Source of the DNA: Hydrogenophaga sp. SL48
GTDB lineage: Bacteria; Pseudomonadota; Gammaproteobacteria; Burkholderiales; Burkholderiaceae_C
NCBI RefSeq assembly: GCF_021729865.1
Contig: NZ_CP063400.1
Span: 2,666,001-2,730,000, forward strand
Length of the DNA stretch: 64,000 nucleotides
Reading direction: 5' to 3'
Below the pieces are notes generated by a model, which was not told the DNA's origin, ran no database searches, and saw only the letters and a list, made by a program, of their open reading frames with translations. This document shows positions 53,461-62,121 of the stretch, piece after piece. The number at the start of each line of letters is the position of its first letter. The stretch's first letter is position 1. The translations under genes were made by a program, and so were the position numbers.

Positions 53461-55323
53461 ATGACCGCTCCCCACACCGCGCGTTACCGCCACTTCCCGT
53501 TCGGGGTCACACAAGCCGTGGTGCGCCACGAGGGCAGCGACACCCACCTCCGCTGCGACCAGGACCTGCAAGCCTTCCCTCCGCGCATGACGGACAGGCT
53601 GCATGCCTGGGCCGAGCGCCAGCCCGACACCCCGCTGTACGCCCAGCGCGACCCGGCGGATCGCAGCCGCTGGCAGCACCTGAGCTTCGGCGGCGCGCTG
53701 GCCGCCGCGCGCCAGATCGGCCAGGCCCTGCTGGACAGGGGGCTGAGCGCCGAGCGCCCGCTGGTGATCCTGAGCGAAAACAGCCTGGACCACGCCACCC
53801 TGGCCCTGGGCGCCATGTACGCCGGCGTGCCCTTCAGCGCCATTTCGCCGGCCTACTCGCTCGTCAGCCAAGACCACGGAAAGCTGCGGCACGTCATGCA
53901 CACCCTGACGCCGGGGCTGGTGTACGCCGCCGACGCACGCTACCGCGCCGCCATCGAAGCGACGGTGCCGGCCGACACCGAGGTGGTGCTCAGCGAAGGC
54001 GGGGCTGACGCGCTGGCCTCGCACCGGTGCACGCCGCTGAGCGCACTGCGGGCCACGGCCCCGACCCCGGCACTGGACGCGGCCATGCGCGCCACCGGGC
54101 CCGACACCATCGTCAAGTTCCTGTTCACCAGCGGATCGACCAACCTGCCCAAGGCCGTCATCACCACGCAGCGCATGCTGTGCGCCAACCAGCAGCAGAT
54201 CCTGCAGTCGATGCCGATCCTGGGCCAGGAGCCGCCCGTGCTGGTGGACTGGATGCCCTGGAACCACACGGCCGGCGGCAACCACAACTTCTTCATGGCG
54301 CTGTACAACGGCGGCACGCTCTACATCGACGAAGGCAAGCCCACCCCCACGCTGCTGGGCGAAACGCTGCGCAACCTGCGCGAGGTGGCGCCCACCTGGT
54401 ACTTCAATGTGCCCATTGGCTACGAGGCCATCGCCCGCGCCATGGACACCGACCCGCAGCTCCGCCGCAACTTCTACGCCCGGCTCAGCTGCCAGCTGTA
54501 CTCGGGCGCCGCGCTGTCGCAGGCCATCCAGGACGCGCTGCACCGCCATGCCGAAGCCGCGCTGGGCGAACGCGTGGTGATGACGGCCGGGCTGGGCATG
54601 ACCGAGTCCTCGCCCTTCGCCCTGTTCGTCACCAGCCCCCACACCCGGGCGGGTGAGGTCGGCCTGCCCGCGGCCGGGCTGGAGGTGAAGCTGGCACCGG
54701 TCGGGGAAAAGACCGAGATCCGCTACCGCGGCCCCAACATCACCCCCGGCTACTGGCGCAACGCCGAAGCGACCGAGGCGGCCTTTGACGGGCAAGGCTT
54801 TTTCCGCACGGGCGACGCCGTGGCCTGGATCGACCCGTCCAACCCCCACCTGGGGCTGCGCTTCGACGGCCGCACGGCCGAAGACTTCAAGCTGGCCACC
54901 GGCACCTTTGTCAGCGTCGGCCCGCTGCGGGCCCGCATCGTGGGCGCCGCCGCGCCCTATCTGCAGGACGCCGTGATCACGGGGCTGAACCGCAACGAGG
55001 TGGGGGCGCTGCTCATTCCGGCGCCGGCCCTGCGCCGCCTCACCGGGGACCCCGAGTCGGTTCCGCTCGACACCGTGGCCGCCGACCCGCGGGTGCAGCG
55101 CTGGATGCAGGCCCTGGTGCAGGACCTGGCCGCGCAGTCCACCGGCAGCGCCAACCGGCTGGCGCTGGCCCACCTGCTCACCGCGCCGCTCTCGATCGAC
55201 ACCGGCGAACTGACCGAAAAAGGCTCCATCAACCAGCGCGCCGTGCTCAAGCACCGGGCCGACGTGGTGGACGCCCTGCACGAAGGCCGGCTCAGCCTGG
55301 TCGCCCGGCTGAACACCCCCTGA
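53461..55323 (+). CDS. Feruloyl-CoA synthetase-like ligase, operon A
   Basis: A 620-residue ANL-superfamily ligase of the feruloyl-CoA synthetase type, activating a hydroxycinnamate with ATP and CoA. The phosphate loop reads KFLFTSGSTNLPKAVITT, with the family's SGST..PKA in place of the common SGTTG.PKG. WMPWNHTAGGNHNFFMALYNGG is a signature of this clade, then TAGLGMTESSPFALF (A5), GFFRTGDAVAWIDPSNPH and LATGTFVSVGPLR, and the C-terminal LTEKGSINQRAVLKHR with the catalytic Lys region. It is similar to the operon B ligase at 58800 but more diverged from it in the last 100 residues. Confidence 0.88.
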   Translation: MTAPHTARYRHFPFGVTQAVVRHEGSDTHLRCDQDLQAFPPRMTDRLHAWAERQPDTPLYAQRDPADRSRWQHLSFGGALAAARQIGQALLDRGLSAERPLVILSENSLDHATLALGAMYAGVPFSAISPAYSLVSQDHGKLRHVMHTLTPGLVYAADARYRAAIEATVPADTEVVLSEGGADALASHRCTPLSALRATAPTPALDAAMRATGPDTIVKFLFTSGSTNLPKAVITTQRMLCANQQQILQSMPILGQEPPVLVDWMPWNHTAGGNHNFFMALYNGGTLYIDEGKPTPTLLGETLRNLREVAPTWYFNVPIGYEAIARAMDTDPQLRRNFYARLSCQLYSGAALSQAIQDALHRHAEAALGERVVMTAGLGMTESSPFALFVTSPHTRAGEVGLPAAGLEVKLAPVGEKTEIRYRGPNITPGYWRNAEATEAAFDGQGFFRTGDAVAWIDPSNPHLGLRFDGRTAEDFKLATGTFVSVGPLRARIVGAAAPYLQDAVITGLNRNEVGALLIPAPALRRLTGDPESVPLDTVAADPRVQRWMQALVQDLAAQSTGSANRLALAHLLTAPLSIDTGELTEKGSINQRAVLKHRADVVDALHEGRLSLVARLNTP

Positions 55324-55352
55324 GCCCCAACGTCCACCCACCGGAGACCCGC

Positions 55353-56342
55353 ATGCCCACCCGTCGCCACTTTGTCCAGTTGATCGGCACCTCCGCCACC
55401 TCGCTGTCGCTGGCGCCCCTGGGGGTGCTGGCCCAGGGGATCGATCAGGTCAGGATCCTTTACGGCTTTCCTGCGGGCAGCTCGGGCGACAGCGTGGCGC
55501 GCCGCGTGGGTGAAAAGCTGGCGGGCACCGCCTACACGCGCAATGCGGCCGTGGTCGAGAACAAGCCCGGCGCCAGCGGGCGCATCGCACTGGAAACCCT
55601 CAAGACCGCGCCCGCCGATGGCTCGGTGCTGGCCATGGCGCCGGTCTCGGCCATGGCCAACTACCCCTTCATCTACCCCAGGCTCGCGTACGACCCGAAG
55701 GACTTTGCCCCGGTGTCGATCGCGGCCATCGCCCACCATGGCCTGGCCGTGGGCCCGCTGGTGCCGGCCTCGGTGAAAACCGTCCGGGACTTTCTGGCCT
55801 GGTGCAAGGGCAACGCCGCGCAGGCCCACTACGGTTCGCCGGGTGCGGGCTCCACGCCCCACTTTCTCGGGGCCCTGCTGGGCCTCAACAGCGGGACCGA
55901 ACTGCGGCACGTGCCCTACCGGGGCTCGGTGCCCGGCGTGGTGGACGTGGTCGGCGGCCAGATCGCGGCCATGGTCACCACCCACGGCGACTTCCTGCAG
56001 AACCACCGGGCAGGCAAGCTGCGCATCCTGGGGACCTCGGGGCCCAGGCGCTCGCCATTCGTGCCCGAGGTGCCGACCTTCGCCGAGCAGGGCTTTCCCG
56101 AACTGACCACCGAGGAGTGGTTCGGCTTCTATGCGCCGGCACGCACGCCGGCCGACGTGGTCGCCGCGGCCAACGCCGCCATCACGGGGGCACTCAAAGA
56201 CAAGGCGGTGCAGGACGGCATCCTGGCCGTGGGGTTGATCCCCCACGGGTCCTCCATCGAGGAGATGGTGCGCTGGCAGCGGTCCGAAGTCGAGGCCTGG
56301 CGCCCCCTGATCCGCAAGATCGGCTTCACGGCGGAATCCTGA
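55353..56342 (+). CDS. Bug/TctC-family receptor, operon A
   Basis: A 329-residue periplasmic receptor with a Tat-like signal (TRRHFVQLIGTSATSLSLAPLGVLAQ). The mature part has VRILYGFPAGSSGDSVARRVGEKL, VVENKPGASGRIALETLKTAPADGS, HYGSPGAGSTPHFLGALLG and HVPYRGSVPG. It is a close paralogue of the operon B receptor at 62122: both end LIRKIGFTAES-like and share EVPTFAEQGFP. A hydroxycinnamate or related aromatic is the probable ligand. Two permease partners (TctA/B) are not encoded here. The MarR gene follows after 3 bp. Confidence 0.88.
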   Translation: MPTRRHFVQLIGTSATSLSLAPLGVLAQGIDQVRILYGFPAGSSGDSVARRVGEKLAGTAYTRNAAVVENKPGASGRIALETLKTAPADGSVLAMAPVSAMANYPFIYPRLAYDPKDFAPVSIAAIAHHGLAVGPLVPASVKTVRDFLAWCKGNAAQAHYGSPGAGSTPHFLGALLGLNSGTELRHVPYRGSVPGVVDVVGGQIAAMVTTHGDFLQNHRAGKLRILGTSGPRRSPFVPEVPTFAEQGFPELTTEEWFGFYAPARTPADVVAAANAAITGALKDKAVQDGILAVGLIPHGSSIEEMVRWQRSEVEAWRPLIRKIGFTAES

Positions 56343-56345
56343 GCC

Positions 56346-56828
56346 ATGACCCCATCCGAGACCCGCCCCCGCCCAGCGGTCGAGGCCTCCCCCATCCGCG
56401 TCCCAGAGGACTTTCTCGGCTACGTGGTGCGCCGCAGTTCGATGGCCATCACCGAGCGGTTCCAGGCCCGCATGCAGCGCCACGGCCTGCGTCCGCTGAC
56501 CTTCACCGTGCTGTTGCTGATCCGCGGCCAGCCGGGCATCACGTCGAGCCAGCTGTGCAGCCTGCTCGACCTGCAATCGTCGAATGTGGTGGGGCTCATC
56601 CGAGAACTGGAAGGCCGCGGCCTGGTCGGCCGGCAGGACCATCCGTTAGACCGCCGCGCCTGGGGCCTGCGGTTGCAGCCCGAGGGCGAGGACTTGCTGG
56701 CGGCGGCCGAGCCGGACGCTTGCGCCGCCGATGAAGAGGCCATGCCGCACCTGACACCGGCCGAACTCAGCACCCTGCGCCGCCTGATGTGCAAGGGCCT
56801 GGGCCTGGCGGGCCGGCAGGCCCCCTGA
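56346..56828 (+). CDS. MarR-family regulator of hydroxycinnamate genes
   Basis: A 160-residue MarR-type winged-helix dimer. The helix bundle and wing are seen as FLGYVVRRSSMAITERFQARMQRHGLRPLTFTVLLLIR, then SSQLCSLLDLQSSNVVGLIRELEGRGLVGRQDHPLDRRAWGLRL, with the canonical DxRRxxLxL-like wing (DRRAWGLRL). In known hydroxycinnamate systems a MarR protein (HcaR, CouR, FerR types) represses the operon until feruloyl-CoA or coumaroyl-CoA binds. It lies 3 bp after the receptor gene, convergent with the amidohydrolase gene. Whether it acts at 52618, 57809 or both is unknown. Confidence 0.87.
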   Translation: MTPSETRPRPAVEASPIRVPEDFLGYVVRRSSMAITERFQARMQRHGLRPLTFTVLLLIRGQPGITSSQLCSLLDLQSSNVVGLIRELEGRGLVGRQDHPLDRRAWGLRLQPEGEDLLAAAEPDACAADEEAMPHLTPAELSTLRRLMCKGLGLAGRQAP

Positions 56829-56864
56829 GCGGGGCAGCGAGCGAGCGGCAGCAGGCCGCCCGGA

Positions 56865-57737
56865 TCAGGCCACCGCGTCCAGCCCCAGCAGGCGCACCGC
56901 GTTGCCTTTCAGAATGCCGGGCATCACCTCGGGTTTGAAACCCGCGACCTCGAAGTCTTTCATCCAGCGCTCGGGCGTGATCAGCGGGTAGTCGCTGCCG
57001 AACAGGATGCGGTCCTTGAGCAGGGTGTTGGCGTACTGCACCAGTTGCTTGGGGAAGTACTTCGGGCTCCAGCCCGAGAGGTCGATCCACACGTTGGGCT
57101 TGTGCGTGGCAACCGACAGCGCCTCGTCCTGCCACGGAAAGCTGGGGTGGGCCATGACGATCTGCATGTCCGGGAAATCGATCGCCACGTCGTCCAGGTG
57201 CATGGGGTTGCTGTACTCCAGCCGCAGGCCGCCACCGCAGCGCATGCCCGATCCGATGCCGCTGTGGCCGGTGTGGAAGATCGCGGGCAGCTTGTGCGCG
57301 TTGATCACCTCGTAGATCGGCCAGGCCATCTTGTCGTAGGGGTGGTAGCCCTGCACCGTGGGGTGGAACTTGAAGCCCTTGATGCCCTCTTCCTTGATCA
57401 GGCGTTCGGCTTCGCGCGCGCCCATCTTGCCCTTGTGCGGGTCGATGCTGGCGAAGGCCACCATCATGTCGCTGTTCTCGCGCGCGGCCTGCGCGATCTC
57501 TTCGTTCGGGATGCGACGGCGGCCCAGTTGCGACTCGCTGTCCACCGTGAACATCACGAGGCCGATCTTCTTCTCGCGGTAGTAGGCGATGGTCTCGGCG
57601 ATGGTGGGCCGGCGGTTGCTGCCGAAGTACTTGTCGGCGGCGCGGTCGTACTCTTCGCCGTAGTTGTCGAAGGGGTTGCGGCAGCTCACTTCCGCGTGGG
57701 TGTGGATGTCGATGGCAATCAGGTTCTGGTGGTCCAT
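56865..57737 (-). CDS. Amidohydrolase, probable aromatic beta-ketoacyl-CoA hydrolase
   Basis: A 290-residue amidohydrolase-2 (PF04909) enzyme. Metal-site motifs are IDIHTHAEV (HxH), IFHTGHSGIG (His), MAHPSFPW (His) and LFGSDYPL (Asp). In published CoA-dependent, beta-oxidative deacetylation of hydroxycinnamates (Agrobacterium, Rhodococcus Cou pathway) an amidohydrolase converts the 3-oxo-3-aryl-propionyl-CoA intermediate; this gene's divergence from operon B, which supplies ligase, hydratase and dehydrogenase, fits that job. It could instead be an ACMSD-like decarboxylase. The ATG at 57737 has a GGAG site. Confidence 0.78.
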   Translation of the reverse strand: MDHQNLIAIDIHTHAEVSCRNPFDNYGEEYDRAADKYFGSNRRPTIAETIAYYREKKIGLVMFTVDSESQLGRRRIPNEEIAQAARENSDMMVAFASIDPHKGKMGAREAERLIKEEGIKGFKFHPTVQGYHPYDKMAWPIYEVINAHKLPAIFHTGHSGIGSGMRCGGGLRLEYSNPMHLDDVAIDFPDMQIVMAHPSFPWQDEALSVATHKPNVWIDLSGWSPKYFPKQLVQYANTLLKDRILFGSDYPLITPERWMKDFEVAGFKPEVMPGILKGNAVRLLGLDAVA

Positions 57738-57799
57738 GGTGGCTCCTGATGAAGGTTGGGACTAGGGGTAAACACGGGGGTTGAAGAACAGAGTTTTTC

Positions 57800-57828
57800 T
57801 TGATTTGGTTATTGTTTATAACAATAAT
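57800..57828 (+). promoter_or_regulatory. Operon B promoter with overlapping palindromic operator
   Basis: TTGATT (57800-57805) and AATAAT (57823-57828) are 17 bp apart, a well-spaced sigma70 promoter. TTATTGTTTATAACAATAA (57809-57827) is a perfect 19-bp palindrome lying over the spacer and -10, the usual layout for a MarR-family repressor. Confidence 0.7.
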
Positions 57829-57864
57829 CGCATCACTCAACAAGCTCCAAAACCCCCAAACACC

Positions 57865-58650
57865 ATGAACACCCCACACCCCGATCTGACCGTCAGCCTG
57901 CGCGGCGAACAAGCCGAAGTCGCCGTGATCACGCTCAACCGCCCGGCCAAGCGCAACGCGCTGAACGACGGTTTGATCCTCGCCATCCGCGACGCGTTCC
58001 AGAACCTGCCGCAGAGCGTGCGCGCGGCGGTGGTGGACGGCACCGGCGAGCACTTCTGCGCCGGCCTGGACCTGTCCGAACTGAGCGAGCGTGATGCGTC
58101 AGACGGCGTCTTCCACTCGCGCATGTGGCACGCGGCGCTGGAGTGTGTGGAAAAGGGCAACGTGCCCGTGGTCGCTGCGCTGCACGGCGCGGTGGTCGGC
58201 GGCGGCCTGGAGCTGGCCAGCGCCTGCCACATCCGCGTGGCCGACGAGACCACCTTCTACGCGCTGCCCGAAGGCACGCGCGGCATCTTCGTCGGCGGCG
58301 GTGGCGCGGTGCGCGTGCCCAAGCTGATCGGCGCCGCGCGCATGACCGACATGATGCTGACCGGCCGCGTCTACAACGCCGCCGACGGTGAGCGCATCGG
58401 CCTGGCGCAGTACCTGGTGCCCACCGGCACCGCGCTGGAGAAAGCCGTCGAGCTGGCCACGCGCATCGCCTCCAACGCCCGCATGACCAACTTCGCGCTC
58501 ATGCACGCGCTGCCCCGCATCGCCGAGCAGCCGGCCGATCACGGCCTGTTCACCGAAGCGCTGATGGCGTCGATCGCGCAGAGCGCGCCGGAGGCCAAGG
58601 AACGCGTCCAGGCCTTCCTGCAAGGCAAGGCTGAAAAGGTTAGGAAGTAA
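57865..58650 (+). CDS. Crotonase-family enoyl-CoA hydratase, operon B
   Basis: A 261-residue crotonase, probably the hydroxycinnamoyl-CoA hydratase. RPAKRNALNDGLILA, HFCAGLDLSEL, HGAVVGGGLELASACHIRVADE and ALPEGTRGIFVGGGGAVR match the operon A enzyme nearly block for block, including both catalytic Glu positions. The C-terminal MTNFALMHALPRIAEQPADHGLFTEALMASIAQSAPEA shows the same conserved block. Start 57865 excludes an upstream frame that lies over the operator. An intergenic repeat begins directly after the stop, which the operon A copy lacks. Confidence 0.88.
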   Translation: MNTPHPDLTVSLRGEQAEVAVITLNRPAKRNALNDGLILAIRDAFQNLPQSVRAAVVDGTGEHFCAGLDLSELSERDASDGVFHSRMWHAALECVEKGNVPVVAALHGAVVGGGLELASACHIRVADETTFYALPEGTRGIFVGGGGAVRVPKLIGAARMTDMMLTGRVYNAADGERIGLAQYLVPTGTALEKAVELATRIASNARMTNFALMHALPRIAEQPADHGLFTEALMASIAQSAPEAKERVQAFLQGKAEKVRK

Positions 58651-58733
58651 CCCCCGCGCCGCCTTCGGCGTCACCCCCTTGGAAAGGGGGCGATGCCAGA
58701 GGCCCGGCAAAGCCGGTTCCTCGGCATCCCTGG
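58651..58733 (+). repeat. Post-stop covarying hairpin repeat, copy 9
   Basis: It starts at the base after the crotonase stop, between crotonase and ligase genes of operon B. The outer stem is GATGCC/GGCATC and the second stem GAGG/CCTC, both unique pairings that stay complementary; the inner stem is CCGGC/GCCGG. Confidence 0.8.
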
Positions 58734-58799
58734 GTTGAGACGTGCGCGCCGGAGCAATTTGCACCGACTCGCTGAGACAAGAGCATCTGGAGACAAGAC

Positions 58800-60653
58800 A
58801 TGAGCGAAGCGAAGTACCGCCCCCTGAAATTCGGCGTCACCCGCGCCACCTTGCGCGACGGTGACACCGGTGTGCACTACCTGCGCGCCGACCAGGAGCT
58901 CGGCCCCTACCCCGAGCGTCTGACCGACCGGCTGGTGCACTGGGCCAAAGAGCGGCCCGACCAGACCCTGTTCGCCCGCCGCGTGAAGAACGCCGACGGC
59001 AGCAGCGGCGACTGGCAGCACATCACGTTTGCGCAGGCGCTCGACGCCGCGCGGCGCATCGGCCAGGGCCTGCTCAACCGGGGACTCTCGGCCGAAAAGC
59101 CCGTGCTGATCCTGAGTGAAAACGACCTGGAGCACGCGCTGCTGGCGCTGGGCTGCATCTACGCGGGCATCGCCTACTGCCCGACCTCGCCGGCCTATTC
59201 GCTGATCAGCCAGGACTTCGACAAGCTCAAGCACGTGGTGAAGACCCTGACCCCGGGCCTGGTGTTCGCCAGCGACGCGCTGCGCTACAGCCGCGCGATG
59301 CTCGCCACGCTGGGCGACGACGTCGAACTGGTCACCACCAAAGGCACCGTCCCGGGCCGCGACACCACCTCGTTTGCCGCGCTCATGGCCACCGAACCCA
59401 CGCCCGCCGTGGACGCAGCGATGGCCGCCACGGGGCCGGACACGATCGCCAAGTTCCTGTTCACCTCGGGCTCCACCAAGATGCCCAAGGCCGTGATCAA
59501 CACGCAGCGCCTGTGGTGCGCCAACCAGCAGCAGATGGCCACGTCCATGCCGGTGCTCGCCGAGAAGCCGCTGGTGCTGATCGACTGGCTGCCCTGGAAC
59601 CACACCTTCGGCGGCAACCACAACTTCGGCATGGTGATCTACCACGGCGGCACGCTCTACATCGACGACGGCAAGCCCACGCCCGCGCTGATGGGCGAGA
59701 CGCTGCGCAACCTGCGCGAGATCGCGCCCACGGTGTACTTCAACGTGCCCACCGGCTTCGAAGCCATCGCCAACGCGATGCAGACCGACGACCTGTTGCG
59801 CAAGACCCTGCTGTCCAAGGTCAACATGTTTTTCTACGCCGGTGCCGCGCTGGCGCAACCGATCTGGGACAGCCTGTTTCAGAGCCAGGAGCGCGAGGTC
59901 GGCGAGCGCATCGTCATGGCCACGGGCCTGGGCATGACCGAGTCCGGCCCCTTCGGCATCTTCGTGACCAACCCCAACGTGATGGCCGGCGACCTGGGCC
60001 TGCCCACACCCGGCATGGAACTCAAGCTGGTGGACATGCAGGGCAAGACCGAGGTGCGTTACAAGGGCCCGAACATCACGCCCGGCTACTGGCGCCAGCC
60101 CGAAGACACCGCCGAGGCCTTTGACGAAGAAGGCTTCTTCAAGACCGGCGACGCGGTGAAGTGGATCGACGAGACCGATGTGCACCAGGGCCTGAAGTTC
60201 GACGGCCGCATCGCCGAAGACTTCAAGCTCGCCACCGGCACCTTCGTGAGCGTGGGCCCGCTGCGCGGCAAGATCATCGCGGCCGGCGCGCCCTTCATCC
60301 AGGACGTGGTGCTCACCGGCATCAACCTCAAGGAGGTGGGCGCCATGGTGTTCCCCACGCCGGCGGTGCGCACCCTCGCCGGCCTCCCGGCCGACGCCTC
60401 GATGCATGACGTGCTGGACCACCCTGCGGTGCTGGCGCAGTTCCAGACCATCGTGGACGAACTGGCGCGCAACGCCACCGGCAGCGCCAACCGCATCGCC
60501 CGCCTGTGCCTGCTGGCCGACCCGCCCACCATCGACCGCGGCGAGGTCACCGACAAGGGCTCGATCAACCAGCGCGCGGTGCTGTCGCACCGCGCGGACA
60601 CGGTGGCCAAGCTGCACGCGGATGAGCTGCGCTACATCCTCAAGCCTAGATAA
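58800..60653 (+). CDS. Feruloyl-CoA synthetase-like ligase, operon B
   Basis: A 617-residue hydroxycinnamate-CoA ligase. The phosphate loop is KFLFTSGSTKMPKAVINT (about 218-235), WLPWNHTFGGNHNFGMVIYHGG is the clade signature, ATGLGMTESGPFGIF the A5 region, GFFKTGDAVKWIDETDVHQGLKFDGRIAEDFKLATGTF the hinge region in outline, and VTDKGSINQRAVLSHR the catalytic Lys region. It resembles Pseudomonas feruloyl-CoA synthetases in length and motifs. The ATG at 58800 follows CTGGAG. It lies 149 bp after the crotonase gene because of a repeat, and another repeat follows its stop. Confidence 0.9.
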   Translation: MSEAKYRPLKFGVTRATLRDGDTGVHYLRADQELGPYPERLTDRLVHWAKERPDQTLFARRVKNADGSSGDWQHITFAQALDAARRIGQGLLNRGLSAEKPVLILSENDLEHALLALGCIYAGIAYCPTSPAYSLISQDFDKLKHVVKTLTPGLVFASDALRYSRAMLATLGDDVELVTTKGTVPGRDTTSFAALMATEPTPAVDAAMAATGPDTIAKFLFTSGSTKMPKAVINTQRLWCANQQQMATSMPVLAEKPLVLIDWLPWNHTFGGNHNFGMVIYHGGTLYIDDGKPTPALMGETLRNLREIAPTVYFNVPTGFEAIANAMQTDDLLRKTLLSKVNMFFYAGAALAQPIWDSLFQSQEREVGERIVMATGLGMTESGPFGIFVTNPNVMAGDLGLPTPGMELKLVDMQGKTEVRYKGPNITPGYWRQPEDTAEAFDEEGFFKTGDAVKWIDETDVHQGLKFDGRIAEDFKLATGTFVSVGPLRGKIIAAGAPFIQDVVLTGINLKEVGAMVFPTPAVRTLAGLPADASMHDVLDHPAVLAQFQTIVDELARNATGSANRIARLCLLADPPTIDRGEVTDKGSINQRAVLSHRADTVAKLHADELRYILKPR

Positions 60654-60732
60654 CCCCCCGCGCCGCCTTCGGCGTCACCCCCCAAGGGGGGCAACACCAG
60701 CGGCCCGGCAAAGCCGGTTCCGCGGTGTTCCC
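60654..60732 (+). repeat. Post-stop covarying hairpin repeat, copy 10
   Basis: It begins at the base after the ligase stop. The outer stem is AACACC/GGTGTT, the second GCGG/CCGC, the inner CCGGC/GCCGG with an AAA loop. It separates ligase and dehydrogenase genes. Confidence 0.8.
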
Positions 60733-60773
60733 GACCAAGACACGCACTTCGACGCATTCAACTGGAGATCACG

Positions 60774-61538
60774 ATGAACATCCAAGGACACGCAGCCCTC
60801 GTCACCGGAGGCGGTTCCGGCCTCGGTGAGGCCACCGCCCGCGAACTGGCCCGCCTCGGCGCCAAGGTCGCGGTGCTGGACCTGAACCTGGAGAACGCGC
60901 AGCGCGTCGCGGCCGACATTGGCGGCGTGGCCTGCGCGTGCAACGTCTCCGACCCCGAGAGCATGCAGGCCGCCATCGACGCCGCCGCAGCGGCGCACGG
61001 CCCGGCGCGCATCCTGATGCAGATCGCCGGCATCGGCAGCGCCAAGCGCGTGGTCGGCAAGGACGGCAACGCCGCGCCGCTGGAAGACTTCGCCCGGGTG
61101 ATCAACGTCAACCTGATCGGTACCTACAACGCGGCCCGCCTGTTCGCCGCCGCCTGCGCCAAGCTCGACCCGATGGACGACGGCGAGCGCGGCGTGATGG
61201 TGTTCACCGCCAGCGTGGCGGCCTTCGACGGCCAGGTGGGCCAGCAGGCCTACAGCGCGTCCAAGGCCGGTGTGGCCGGCATGACGCTGCCCATGGCACG
61301 CGACCTCGCGCAACACGGCATCCGCGTCTGCACCATCGCCCCCGGCCTGTTCGCCACGCCGCTGATGAAGCAGCTGCCCGAGCCGGTGCAGGAGTCGCTG
61401 GCCAAGAGCATTCCCTTCCCCAACCGCCTGGGCAAGCCCGAAGAGTTCGCGCAGCTGGCCGCGCACATCGTGAGCAACGGGCACCTCAATGGCGAAGTGA
61501 TCCGCCTGGACGGCGCTCTCAGAATGGCACCGCGGTAA
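60774..61538 (+). CDS. Short-chain 3-hydroxyacyl-CoA dehydrogenase, operon B
   Basis: A 254-residue NAD-dependent SDR, likely oxidising the 3-hydroxy-3-arylpropionyl-CoA made by the crotonase. The cofactor motif is TGGGSGLGEA (about 11-20), the catalytic set Ser in FTASVAAFDG, Y160 and K164. The C-terminus [17 protein letters not shown] parallels the paralogue at 9712 ([17 protein letters not shown]), the generic 3-hydroxyacyl-CoA dehydrogenase of this window. Context, not sequence, assigns the aromatic substrate. Its start follows the repeat and a GGAG site by 7 nt. Confidence 0.87.
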   Translation: MNIQGHAALVTGGGSGLGEATARELARLGAKVAVLDLNLENAQRVAADIGGVACACNVSDPESMQAAIDAAAAAHGPARILMQIAGIGSAKRVVGKDGNAAPLEDFARVINVNLIGTYNAARLFAAACAKLDPMDDGERGVMVFTASVAAFDGQVGQQAYSASKAGVAGMTLPMARDLAQHGIRVCTIAPGLFATPLMKQLPEPVQESLAKSIPFPNRLGKPEEFAQLAAHIVSNGHLNGEVIRLDGALRMAPR

Positions 61539-61542
61539 CAGG

Positions 61543-61629
61543 TACCCCCCCCGCGCCGCCGCTGCGCGGCGTCACCCCCCAGGGGGCGGCGCTGGCGGCC
61601 CGGCAAAGCCGGTTCCGCGGCGCCCTGGC
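61543..61629 (+). repeat. Post-stop covarying hairpin repeat, copy 11
   Basis: It begins 4 nt after the dehydrogenase stop. The outer stem is GGCGC/GCGCC with an adjacent T-G wobble, the second GCGG/CCGC, the inner CCGGC/GCCGG. It separates dehydrogenase and thioesterase genes. Confidence 0.78.
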
Positions 61630-61658
61630 TCAGACATTTCGCTCCGATCTTTGTTCTT

Positions 61659-62078
61659 ATGTCAAAAACCGTGGTCTATGAAGTCGAGGTGATGTTTGGC
61701 GACTGCGATCCCGCCGGCATCGTCTTCTTCCCGAACTTCAGCAAGTGGATGGACGCCTCGTCGCTCAACTTCTTCGTGCGCTGCGGCGTGCCGCCCTGGC
61801 GCGAGCTGCAGAAGACGACGGGGATCATCGGCACGCCGCTGCTGGAGATCCACACGAAATTCTTCACCCCCGCCACCTACGGCGAGCGCCTGCAGATCCA
61901 CACCAGCGTCACCGAATGGCGCGAGAAGGTGCTGATCCACAAGCACATCGTCCAGCGCGGCGACACGCTGATCTGTGAGGGCGAAGAGACCCGCGCGTTC
62001 TGCATGCGCGATCCGGCCAATCCCGACCGCATCAAGGCCATCCCGATTCCCGCCGACATCAGGGCCAAGTGCTCCTGA
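61659..62078 (+). CDS. 4-hydroxybenzoyl-CoA thioesterase-like enzyme
   Basis: A 139-residue single-hotdog thioesterase. The motif VMFGDCDPAGIVFFPNFSKW places the catalytic Asp at D17, the same number as in the Pseudomonas 4-hydroxybenzoyl-CoA thioesterase, and the segment closely matches that aromatic-specific branch. It would release vanillate or 4-hydroxybenzoate from an aroyl-CoA at the end of the side-chain pathway, unless the amidohydrolase yields the free acid directly. It lies between the repeat after the dehydrogenase gene and the receptor gene. Confidence 0.9.
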   Translation: MSKTVVYEVEVMFGDCDPAGIVFFPNFSKWMDASSLNFFVRCGVPPWRELQKTTGIIGTPLLEIHTKFFTPATYGERLQIHTSVTEWREKVLIHKHIVQRGDTLICEGEETRAFCMRDPANPDRIKAIPIPADIRAKCS

Positions 62079-62121
62079 TTTTTTTTGTCCTTTTTCCACC
62101 ACCACAACAGGAGACAACACC

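Noticed and set aside
57865..58650. Assigning the crotonases as classical feruloyl-CoA hydratase/lyase (Ech) giving vanillin
   Set aside because: Motif pattern differs from Pseudomonas Ech, no vanillin dehydrogenase is present, and a dehydrogenase, amidohydrolase and thioesterase favour the oxidative deacetylation route.
58671..60617. 648-codon minus-strand frame opposite the operon B ligase
   Set aside because: Antisense to a clear ANL ligase; composition is typical of reverse-frame GC-rich sequence. A similar frame opposite the operon A ligase was rejected for the same reason.
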